Shown: positions 8,764 through 15,486 of the stretch, piece after piece
Layout: every line of letters begins with the position of its first letter
Position numbering within the stretch: position 1 is the stretch's first letter
From: an uncultured Eubacteriales bacterium
Lineage (GTDB): Bacteria > Bacillota > Clostridia > Christensenellales > Aristaeellaceae
Reading direction: 5' to 3'
NCBI GenBank assembly: GCA_902778055.1
Contig: CACYWL010000014.1
Coordinates: 1 to 58,939, forward strand
Length of the DNA stretch: 58,939 nucleotides
The notes under the pieces: model-generated
Databases searched by the model: none
The model's input: the letters and a program-made list of their open reading frames with translations, nothing else
Told to the model about the DNA's origin: nothing
Translations under genes and position numbers: made by a program

Positions 8764-9777
8764 ATGAATCAAGGACGCAAGGGGATTTCCCTGTTCCTCG
8801 CCCTGGCGCTGGCCCTGACCCTGGCCGCCGGCGCGCCTTCGGCCGCCCGGGCGGATGAGCTGACACCCATCATCTTCTGCCTGGACTGGACGCCCAACAC
8901 CAACCATACCGGCGTGTACGCGGCCCAGGCCCTGGGATACTACAAGGAAGCCGGGCTGGACGTGCAAATCGTCCAGCCGCCAGAAAACGGCGCCCTGCTG
9001 ATGTGCGCCGCGGGACAGGCGCAGTTCGCGGTGGACGCGCAGGACACCATGGCCGCCTCCCTGGATCTGGAGGAGCCCCTGGGCGTCACCTCCGTGGCGG
9101 CGATTCTGCAGCACAACACCTCGGGCATTCTCGCCCGGGCGGGCGAGGGCATCACCTCGGCCAAGGGCATGGAAAACAAGGTCTACGCCACCTGGGACAG
9201 CCCCATCGAGCTGGCCATGCTGAAATACTGCATGGAGAAGGAAGGCGGGGATTTCAGCACCGTGAAGCTGATTCCCAACAACATCACGGATGAGCCCGCG
9301 GCCCTGGCGGCGCATCAGACGGATTCCGTCTGGGTTTTCTACGGATGGAGCGGCATCAACGCCGAGCTGAGCGGCCTGAAGTTTGACTACTGGGATTTCG
9401 CCTCCATCAGCAAGGAGTTGGACTATTACACCCCCGTCATTCTGGCGAACAACCAGTTCCTGCAGGATTCCCCCGAAACCGCCCGCGCCTTCCTGGCGGC
9501 CACGGCCCGGGGCTATGCCTACGCGGCGGAGCATCCCCGCGAGGCGGCGGATCTGCTGATCGCCGGGGACACGACCGGGTCGCTGGAGAGCGCGAAGGAG
9601 CTCGTCTACGCCAGCCAGGAGTGGCTGGCCGGGCAGTACATCGCGGACGCATCCGCCTGGGGACGGATGGACGCCGACCGGTGGAACGGCTTCTATCACT
9701 GGCTTTATGAGAACGGTCTGAGCACTCATGACCTGACCGGCATCGGATTCAGCAACGACTATCTGCCCGGAGAATAA
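8764..9777 (+). CDS. thiY: NMT1/THI5-like substrate-binding protein of the thiamine ABC transporter
   Basis: 337 residues from the ATG at 8764, with AAGGAA about 8 nt upstream; an in-frame ATG at 8728 would place 12 charged residues before the signal peptide. A classical signal peptide (LFLALALALTLAAGA ... ARA-DE) lacks a lipobox Cys, which is unusual for a Gram-positive binding protein. The mature start FCLDWTPNTNHTGVYAAQALGYY is the hallmark of the NMT1/ThiY family, which binds pyrimidine precursors such as formylaminopyrimidine. Without a Cys it may be tethered by an uncleaved signal or by the permease. Confidence 0.87.
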   Translation: MNQGRKGISLFLALALALTLAAGAPSAARADELTPIIFCLDWTPNTNHTGVYAAQALGYYKEAGLDVQIVQPPENGALLMCAAGQAQFAVDAQDTMAASLDLEEPLGVTSVAAILQHNTSGILARAGEGITSAKGMENKVYATWDSPIELAMLKYCMEKEGGDFSTVKLIPNNITDEPAALAAHQTDSVWVFYGWSGINAELSGLKFDYWDFASISKELDYYTPVILANNQFLQDSPETARAFLAATARGYAYAAEHPREAADLLIAGDTTGSLESAKELVYASQEWLAGQYIADASAWGRMDADRWNGFYHWLYENGLSTHDLTGIGFSNDYLPGE

Positions 9778-9781
9778 TCGC

Positions 9782-10525
9782 ATGGAGCTGCTTTCAACCA
9801 GTCAGGTTTCCAAATCCTTCGGCTCCCGGAAGGTGCTCCGGGACATCAGCATCCGGCTGGAGGAGGGAGAGCTGGTTTCGCTGCTCGGCCTCAGCGGCTC
9901 GGGCAAGACCACCCTCCTGAACATCCTTTCGGGTCTGCTGCCTCCGGACGAAGGACGGGTTTTTCTCGCCGGGCAGGACATCACCGGCCGGCCGGGCCAT
10001 ATCAGCTATATGCTGCAGAAGGATTTGCTGCTGGAGCATAAGAAAATCATCGACAATGTGTCGCTGCCCCTGGTTCTGCGGGGGATGAAGAAAAAGGAAG
10101 CGCGGGAGAAGGCGAATCCGCTCTTCGCGCAGTTCGGCCTGGAGGGAACCCAGATGGACTATCCGTCCCAGCTGTCCGGCGGCATGCGCCAGCGGGCCGC
10201 GCTGCTTCGGACCTATCTGGGTTCCGCCAGCGGCGTCACGCTGCTGGACGAGCCCTTTTCCGCGCTGGATATGATCACCAAGGGCCAGATGCACGCCTGG
10301 TATCAGGACATGGCTCGGAAGATCGGGCTGTCCACGGTGCTGATCACCCACGACGTGGACGAGGCCATTCAGATGTCGGACCGGATTTATCTGCTGACGG
10401 GCATGCCCGGAGAGATCCGGCACGAAATCCGGATTGAAGAGCCGAAGGACGCCCGGGAGAAATTCAGCCTTTCGCCTGAATTTCTGGGCTACAAGCAGCG
10501 GATCATGGAGATATTGCAGGCATGA
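9782..10525 (+). CDS. thiZ: ABC transporter ATPase
   Basis: 247 residues, starting 4 nt after the binding-protein stop. Walker A is GLSGSGKTT (residues about 38-46), the signature LSGGMRQRAA, Walker B VTLLDEPFSALD, and the switch His is in LITHDVDEA. It belongs to the SsuB/TauB/ThiZ subfamily and energises the thiX/thiY importer at the cytoplasmic face. Its stop overlaps the start of the kinase gene by 4 nt (ATGA). Confidence 0.88.
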   Translation: MELLSTSQVSKSFGSRKVLRDISIRLEEGELVSLLGLSGSGKTTLLNILSGLLPPDEGRVFLAGQDITGRPGHISYMLQKDLLLEHKKIIDNVSLPLVLRGMKKKEAREKANPLFAQFGLEGTQMDYPSQLSGGMRQRAALLRTYLGSASGVTLLDEPFSALDMITKGQMHAWYQDMARKIGLSTVLITHDVDEAIQMSDRIYLLTGMPGEIRHEIRIEEPKDAREKFSLSPEFLGYKQRIMEILQA

Positions 10526-11160
10526 AAAGATGCGTAATCATCGGCGGAGCGGACATCGGGCGCTATGACCGGGTGAACCGCCTGCTGCGCGAGGATGACT
10601 TTGGAATCTACTGCGACTGCGGGCTGCGGCACCGGGAAAGGCTGAACCTTCCGCCGGGACTGATCGTCGGGGATTTTGACTCCCACCCGCGGCCCGCGAC
10701 CGACACGGAGACCATCGTCCTGCCCCGGGAGAAGGACGACACGGACAGCGTCTACGCCGCGAAGGAGGCGATCCGGCGGGGGTACGATTCCTTCCTGCTG
10801 GCCGGCATGGTCGGCGGGCGGCTGGATCACACGCTGGGAAACGTGGCGCTGCTGCTGTATCTGGATTCGATGAAGAAGCAGGCGGTGCTGGTGGACGACT
10901 GGTCCGAAATGGAGATCGTCTCCTTCGAACCGAAGCAGATCGAGGATCGGTATTTCTGCTTCTCCCTGATCAGCCTCGGAGGACCCGCAAAGGGCATCGA
11001 CATCCGGAACGCGAAATATCCGCTGACCGACGGCGTGATCCCCAGCGAGTATCAGTACGGGATCAGCAACGAGGTGCTTCCCGGCCGGACCGCAACCGTC
11101 TCCGTCCGCGAGGGGCGCCTGCTCCTGATCCGGAATCTTAAGGAAGACCCCGGCGCCTGA
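10522..11160 (+). CDS. thiN: Thiamine pyrophosphokinase
   Basis: 212 residues, the usual length. It transfers pyrophosphate from ATP to thiamine to make TPP in the cytoplasm. Family motifs seen: GDFDSHPRP (about residues 51-59), EKDDTDSVYA and GGRLDHTLGN. It is the last gene of the riboswitch operon and overlaps the ATPase gene by ATGA. Because it pyrophosphorylates intact thiamine, it favours thiamine itself as the imported compound, although the binding protein type also fits pyrimidine precursors. Confidence 0.93.
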   Translation: MKRCVIIGGADIGRYDRVNRLLREDDFGIYCDCGLRHRERLNLPPGLIVGDFDSHPRPATDTETIVLPREKDDTDSVYAAKEAIRRGYDSFLLAGMVGGRLDHTLGNVALLLYLDSMKKQAVLVDDWSEMEIVSFEPKQIEDRYFCFSLISLGGPAKGIDIRNAKYPLTDGVIPSEYQYGISNEVLPGRTATVSVREGRLLLIRNLKEDPGA

Positions 11161-11180
11161 GCGCCGAAACCAAATGCACG

Positions 11181-11215
11181 CAAACAGCCGGCTCCAACTC
11201 GGGGCCGGCTGTTTG
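11181..11215. terminator. Bidirectional terminator between thiN and metY
   Basis: A perfect 12-bp stem, CAAACAGCCGGC with GCCGGCTGTTTG, between two convergent genes. The T tract is weak (CTTTGCTTT). Confidence 0.75.
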
Positions 11216-11241
11216 CTTTGCTTTGATGCGCGGGTTCCGGA

Positions 11242-12531
11242 TTACAGGGCGCGGACGGCTTCGAAGCCCTTTTCCAGATCCCCGAGGATATCGTCGATAT
11301 GCTCGGTGCCGATGGAGAGGCGGATCGTGTTCGGCCGGATTCCCTGATCCTGCAGCTCCTCCTCCGACAGCTGGGAATGGGTCGTGGAAGCCGGATGGAT
11401 CACCAGGCTCTTCACATCCGCCACGTTGGCAAGCAGCGAGAAGATCTCCAGATGATCGATGAAGTCCCAGGCTTCCTTCTGCCCGCCCTTGATCTCAAAG
11501 GTAAAGATGGACGCGCCGCCGTTGGGAAAATAGCGCTGATAGAGCGCGTGGTCCGGATGATCCGGCAGGGAGGGATGGTTTACCTTCTCAACCAGCGGGT
11601 GATTATGAAGGAATTCCACCACCTTCGCCGTGTTCTCCGCGTGCCGGTCCAGCCTCAGGGAGAGCGTCTCCACGCCCTGCAGCAGCAGGAACGCGTTGAA
11701 GGGAGAGATGGCGGCGCCCGTATCCCGCAGCAGGATGGCGCGGATGTAGGTCACGAACGCGGCCGGTCCCACCGCGTCATAGAAGGAGACGCCGTGATAG
11801 CTGGGGTTCGGCGCGGCGATGTTCGGATACTTGCCGCTCGCCTTCCAGTCAAACTTTCCGGATTCCACGATGACGCCGCCCAGGGTCGTTCCGTGGCCGC
11901 CGAGGAACTTCGTCGCGGAATGAACCACGATGTCCGCGCCATGCTCGATGGGACGAATCCAGTAGGGCGTGCCGAAGGTATTGTCGATCACCAGGGGCAG
12001 GCCGTGCCGGTGGGCGATTTCCGCAACGGCGTCGATGTCCGGAATATCGCTGTTGGGATTGCCGAGGGTCTCCAGATAGATCGCCCGGGTGTTCTCCCGG
12101 ATGGCGCCCTCCACCTCCTGAAGGTCATGGGCGTTCACAAAGGTGGTCTCCACTCCGTACTGGGGCAGAGTGTGCTCCAGCAGGTTGAAGCTGCCGCCGT
12201 AGATTGTCTTCTGGGCCACGATATGACCGCCGTTCGCCGCCAGGGCCTGGATCGTATACGTGATCGCCGCGGCGCCGGAGGCCACCGCCAGGGCCGCGCT
12301 TCCGCCCTCCAGGGCGGCCACGCGCTTCTCCAGCACCTCCTGGGTGGAGTTCGTCAGCCGGCCGTAGATATTGCCGGGATCCGCAAGGCCGAAGCGATCC
12401 GCCGCGTGCTGGCTGTTGCGGAAAACATAGGAGGTGGTCTGATAGATCGGCACGGCGCGGGCGTCCGTCGCCGGATCGGGCTGTTCCTGGCCTACGTGAA
12501 GCTGAAGGGTTTCAAATTTGTAGCTGCTCAT
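11242..12531 (-). CDS. metY: O-acetylhomoserine sulfhydrylase (PLP enzyme)
   Basis: 429 residues from the ATG at 12531, which has AAAGGAG about 10 nt upstream; longer in-frame extensions run through the hairpin repeats of the leader and are not credible. It belongs to the Cys/Met-metabolism PLP family: the PLP lysine lies in HSATKFLGGHGT, the N-terminus FETLQLHVGQEQPDPATDAR and PIYQTTSYVF are typical of MetY, and 429 residues fits MetY better than MetB (about 380). The enzyme makes homocysteine from O-acetylhomoserine and sulfide, or cysteine in some homologues. It is monocistronic and preceded by a 390-nt leader that appears to carry an attenuator and four hairpin repeats. Confidence 0.9.
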   Translation of the reverse strand: MSSYKFETLQLHVGQEQPDPATDARAVPIYQTTSYVFRNSQHAADRFGLADPGNIYGRLTNSTQEVLEKRVAALEGGSAALAVASGAAAITYTIQALAANGGHIVAQKTIYGGSFNLLEHTLPQYGVETTFVNAHDLQEVEGAIRENTRAIYLETLGNPNSDIPDIDAVAEIAHRHGLPLVIDNTFGTPYWIRPIEHGADIVVHSATKFLGGHGTTLGGVIVESGKFDWKASGKYPNIAAPNPSYHGVSFYDAVGPAAFVTYIRAILLRDTGAAISPFNAFLLLQGVETLSLRLDRHAENTAKVVEFLHNHPLVEKVNHPSLPDHPDHALYQRYFPNGGASIFTFEIKGGQKEAWDFIDHLEIFSLLANVADVKSLVIHPASTTHSQLSEEELQDQGIRPNTIRLSIGTEHIDDILGDLEKGFEAVRAL

Positions 12532-12588
12532 TTTCTTTATCTCCTTTGCTTTTTTCATTTTGTTTCGCCATATCTCTGGCGTGTGTAC

Positions 12589-12746
12589 GCTCCCCCGCTC
12601 CGCGGGGGAGCATTTAACTGCTTTTTCCTGTTCCGCTCCCCCGCTTCGCGGGGGAGCGTTCGTCTGCTTTCCTATTCGCCTCCCCCGCTGCGCGGGGGAA
12701 CTCTCTTCTGCTCTTCTTGTTCCGCTCCCTCGCTCCGCGGGGGAAA
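12589..12746 (-). repeat. Four tandem 45-nt hairpin repeats in the metY 5' UTR
   Basis: Four copies begin at 12589, 12634, 12679 and 12724, an exact 45-nt period. Each has a nearly perfect stem CTCCCCCGC / GCGGGGGAG. They are joined by pyrimidine-rich linkers on the plus strand (such as CTGCTTTTTCCTGTTC), which are purine-rich in the mRNA. The linkers are similar to each other, so these are degenerate tandem duplications. They lie between the attenuator terminator and the metY ribosome binding site. Confidence 0.85.
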
Positions 12747-12749
12747 AAG

Positions 12750-12779
12750 AAAAAACCGGGGGCCTTTGAAAGCTCCCGG
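12750..12779 (-). terminator. Intrinsic terminator in the metY leader
   Basis: On the minus strand a stem formed by 12779-12770 and 12765-12756 (CCGGGAGCTT / GGCCCCCGG type) is followed by TTTTTTCTTTTT. Its 5' arm overlaps the 3' arm (12773-12783) of the upstream 11-bp stem, so the two structures exclude each other. Confidence 0.75.
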
Positions 12780-12865
12780 GCATAGGACTGGATATTCCGG
12801 CGCGTCAGGCTCCGCCTGACCCGATGGTGCGCCGAAAACACCCAGTCACCTTACATGCCCGGGAG
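12773..12865 (-). promoter_or_regulatory. Antiterminator or aptamer-like structure upstream of metY
   Basis: The outer stem pairs CTCCCGGGCAT (12865-12855) with ATGCCCGGGAG (12783-12773), 11 perfect base pairs. Inside are GACTGG / CCAGTC, then GGCGC / GCGCC, then GTCAGGC-GGA-GCCTGAC. The outer stem's 3' arm is shared with the terminator. I do not recognise a SAM-I, SAM-II, THF, T-box or other known riboswitch core. Either ligand binding or ribosome stalling could control the choice of fold. Confidence 0.55.
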
Positions 12866-12894
12866 ATAAGCATTCGACACATCATCGTCTTCAT
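12805..12894 (-). CDS. Putative Met/Cys-rich leader peptide of metY (29 aa)
   Basis: The ATG at 12894 has AAAGGAG with a 9-nt spacer. The ORF has 29 codons and ends at TGA 12805-12807. It begins M-K-T-M-M-C-R-M and contains four Met and three Cys, far above their usual frequency, directly upstream of a gene for methionine/cysteine synthesis. The codons at positions 4-8 lie just before the 5' arm of the 11-bp antiterminator stem, where a stalled ribosome would leave that arm free. Translation has not been shown; the ORF could be coincidental. Confidence 0.45.
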   Translation of the reverse strand: MKTMMCRMLISRACKVTGCFRRTIGSGGA

Positions 12895-12926
12895 TGCGTC
12901 CGGCTCCTTTCGGAAGAATTGAGTGC

Positions 12927-12955
12927 ATCTTACAGCCATTCACCTACTATGTCAA
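12927..12955 (-). promoter_or_regulatory. Sigma-A promoter of the metY leader transcript
   Basis: On the minus strand TTGACA (12950-12955), a 17-nt spacer and TAAGAT (12927-12932). The expected start point near 12920 is 10 nt before the ribosome site of the leader ORF. Confidence 0.8.
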
Positions 12956-13020
12956 TAGTTTTTTATTGTACTAACCCTGTTTTTTCGCGTCAGGGCCCTG
13001 GCGATGGCCGAGCCGGCCCG

Positions 13021-13800
13021 TCAGCCAATGCCGTAGACCTCCCAGGCCCGCAGGGACGGGAAGGCCGAGGGATCGTCGCTCTTGACCATGCGCTCCAGCC
13101 GCAGCCAGCGGACCCGGCGTCCGCCCAGGTCGATCCACTGCCTCTCCCCCGTCTTTTGCAGGTCGAAGGCGATTTCCTCCCCGTTCGAGTCCACGCAATG
13201 TCCCGATACCCAGTAGGCATCGTGGGGAAAATCGGCCCGCAGGGTCAGGGCCATGCGCTCGGCCTTGATTTCCCGACCGAAGTCGATTTTGCACCAGGCA
13301 TCCGTCCGCGCGCCGATGCCCCAGCTTTCAAAGGGCCACTCCCCGTGGAAGGTGTTGTACCGCAGGCCGTCGATCACGTTGCGGGCGGCGAACACCGATT
13401 CGTTCCGCGTCTCCACATTCGCGGTGCAGTGGGGATAGAAGTCCGTATCCCCGCGCAGATCGGCGGGGTTCCTCGCCAGATCCCGGACCGCCGAAAGCTC
13501 GCAGTCCTTCATCTTCCGGGCCGAGAGGATATGCCGGGTGCCCTCAAAGGCGCCGGGAGCATAGGCGAGGCGGTGCTCTCCCCGGGGAATGGGCCAGCTC
13601 ATCCTTCCCTCCGGAAGGTAAACCTCGCCCTCCGGAAGGGTCACGTCCATCCGGACCGCCAGATGGCTGCCCGGTTCGGCCGTGATTTCCGCCCGGTCGC
13701 CCTCCGCCCATTCCCGGTCCAGGCACAGCAGGGACTCGTCCTCATGGCAGACCTCCGCCAAAGGCGTATTCTCCCGGTCATACACGGTGATCCGTATCAT
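13021..13800 (-). CDS. Cytoplasmic protein with C-terminal discoidin-like (F5/8C-type) domain
   Basis: 259 residues, no signal peptide or membrane segment. The N-terminal 90 residues form a beta-rich region (ITVYDRENTPLAEVCHEDES). The C-terminal part resembles a galactose-binding-like F5/8C fold: a variable loop with NVETRNESVFAARNVIDG, then DAWCKIDFGREIKAERMALTLRAD, and an ending LRAWEVYGIG. Such domains bind sugars, and the lack of an export signal suggests an intracellular ligand or an enzyme accessory role. Function unknown. It is separated by a terminator from the PPK2 gene upstream. Confidence 0.6.
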   Translation of the reverse strand: MIRITVYDRENTPLAEVCHEDESLLCLDREWAEGDRAEITAEPGSHLAVRMDVTLPEGEVYLPEGRMSWPIPRGEHRLAYAPGAFEGTRHILSARKMKDCELSAVRDLARNPADLRGDTDFYPHCTANVETRNESVFAARNVIDGLRYNTFHGEWPFESWGIGARTDAWCKIDFGREIKAERMALTLRADFPHDAYWVSGHCVDSNGEEIAFDLQKTGERQWIDLGGRRVRWLRLERMVKSDDPSAFPSLRAWEVYGIG

Positions 13801-13832
13801 TCCTTTATCCTTCCTTTCCGGTCTCCCGGGTC

Positions 13833-13864
13833 AAAAAGGAGACAGGGGGTGTTCTCCTGTCTCC
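13833..13864 (-). terminator. Terminator of the PPK2 gene
   Basis: Stem GGAGACAGG / CCTGTCTCC (13838-13846 with 13856-13864), followed on the minus strand by TTTTT. A similar GGGAGACAG hairpin occurs at 45716-45736. Confidence 0.8.
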
Positions 13865-13906
13865 GGTCCGGGCACGCTGGTCTCACTGTCTTCTTCCGCC
13901 CCGGGA

Positions 13907-15355
13907 TCAGCCCTCCATGTCCTTCCGGCTCTTCTCCTCGCAGGCCTTCTCCAGCGCCTTGATCAGCACCTTCAGGGCCTTGATCCGGGCATATTTCTTG
14001 TCATTGGACTCAATGATCACCCAGGGCGCGTTCTCCGTGCTGGTTTTCTGCAGCATCTCATCGACCGCCACCTCGTACTGGGGCCATTTCTCCCGGTTGC
14101 GCCAGTCCTCATCCGTGATCTTCCACTGCTTCTCCGGCGTATTCTGCCGGTCCGTGAAGCGGGCCAGCTGCGTATCCGGATCGATATGGATCCAGAACTT
14201 CAGAACCACCGCGCCCCAGTCCGTCAGCTGGCGTTCGAACTCGTTGATCTCATTGTAGGCGCGCTTCCAGTCCTTCTCCGTGCAGAAGCCCTCCAGCCGC
14301 TCCACCATCACCCGGCCGTACCAGGTCCGGTCGAAGATCGTGATATGCCCCGTGCGCGGCAGCCGCGTCCAGAAGCGCCAGAGATACTGGCGGGCCAGCT
14401 CGTGAGGCTCCGGAGAAGCGATGGGCATCACGTCAAAGCCCCTCGGATCCAGCGGATAGGCGATGCGGCGGATGTTGCCGCCCTTGCCCGCGGCGTCCCA
14501 GCCCTCGTAGCAGACCACTACGGGGATTTTCTTCCGGTAGATCACGTTATGCAGCTCCGACAGCCGGGACTGCAGCTTCTTCAGCTCCTTCCTGTATTCC
14601 TCGTCCTCAATGCTCGGGGAAAGATCCACATCCTTCAGCCGGGGCATCCGGAGCAGGGGGAACTCCTCCTCGAAGGGATCCCCGTTGTACCGGCCCGCGG
14701 ACAGTACCCCGTCCATCTTCTCCAGCAGCAGCCGGAGCGCCTCCCGCACCGCGTCCTTCCGCTTGCTGCCGTCCAGCCGGTGCCAGGGCGCCGCCTCGCC
14801 GGTTTCCTCCATGAACTCGTCATAGGCCTCCCGGAAACGCTTGTACTCCCGCTGCTGCCAGCGGTCCTCCTCCGTGACCCGCCACTCGGTGTCGGGATTC
14901 TCCTGCAGCGCCAGCAGCCGCTCCATCTGCTCCTTCCGGTCAATATCCAGGAACAGCTTCAGCACGATGTATCCGCCGTCCCGCAGCTGCCGCTCAAACT
15001 CATTGACCTGCCGGACCCGCCGCCGGTATTCCGGCCGGGTAATCTCATGGCTCAGGATCTTCCGGACGCAGGATTCCATCCAGCCCGAATCCAGGAACAT
15101 GACCTTCCCGTTTTCCGGAATCGCCGTGGCGTACGGATACAGGAAGGGATACCGCATCTCCGTCTCCGGAACCACCGCCGGAGACAGCACATTGTAGAAC
15201 CTGGGATCCATCTCGCTGATCAGCTCCTTGATCAGCCCGCCCTTCCCGGCCGCGGCCCAGCCCTCGACCAGGATCAGAATCGGGATTTTCGCCTCCCGGA
15301 TCTTCTGCTGCCGCGCAATCAGCTGTTCTCTCAGCTCCCTGATGTCCTCTGCCAT
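13907..15355 (-). CDS. pap: Polyphosphate:AMP phosphotransferase (two-domain PPK2)
   Basis: 482 residues; ATG with GGAGGAGAAAGGC upstream. Two consecutive PPK2 domains are visible. The first has Walker A VEGWAAAGKGG near residue 29 and ends around residue 225. The second has YEGWDAAGKGGNIRRI near residue 280 and the lid/Arg region FDRTWYGRVMVERLEGF near residue 345. The two-domain architecture is that of PPK2 class II/PAP enzymes, which phosphorylate AMP to ADP using polyphosphate. In PAP only the C-terminal domain usually has full catalytic signatures, which agrees with the second copy here being the more canonical. A terminator follows the gene. Confidence 0.88.
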   Translation of the reverse strand: MAEDIRELREQLIARQQKIREAKIPILILVEGWAAAGKGGLIKELISEMDPRFYNVLSPAVVPETEMRYPFLYPYATAIPENGKVMFLDSGWMESCVRKILSHEITRPEYRRRVRQVNEFERQLRDGGYIVLKLFLDIDRKEQMERLLALQENPDTEWRVTEEDRWQQREYKRFREAYDEFMEETGEAAPWHRLDGSKRKDAVREALRLLLEKMDGVLSAGRYNGDPFEEEFPLLRMPRLKDVDLSPSIEDEEYRKELKKLQSRLSELHNVIYRKKIPVVVCYEGWDAAGKGGNIRRIAYPLDPRGFDVMPIASPEPHELARQYLWRFWTRLPRTGHITIFDRTWYGRVMVERLEGFCTEKDWKRAYNEINEFERQLTDWGAVVLKFWIHIDPDTQLARFTDRQNTPEKQWKITDEDWRNREKWPQYEVAVDEMLQKTSTENAPWVIIESNDKKYARIKALKVLIKALEKACEEKSRKDMEG

Positions 15356-15486
15356 GCCTTTCTCCTCCCTTTCTGTTGCGTTTCTTCGGCCCTCCGCCGG
15401 GAGGGCGTGTGCTCCGCCTCCCGGCCCCGGGCGTCCTTTTCCGCCGCGGGCTCATCCCGTCGGCCTTTCCTTTTCCTGCCGCCGGC

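Noticed and set aside
12589..12746. CRISPR array candidate
   Set aside because: The period is 45 nt and the linkers are similar to each other, not unique spacers. Only four copies, no cas genes nearby, and it lies within the metY leader.
12755..12920. SAM-I riboswitch or T-box before metY
   Set aside because: Both are expected here in Clostridia, but the SAM-I core (GGTGGAGGGA ... GATGAAACCC) and the T-box sequence (AGGGTGGNACCGCG) are absent.
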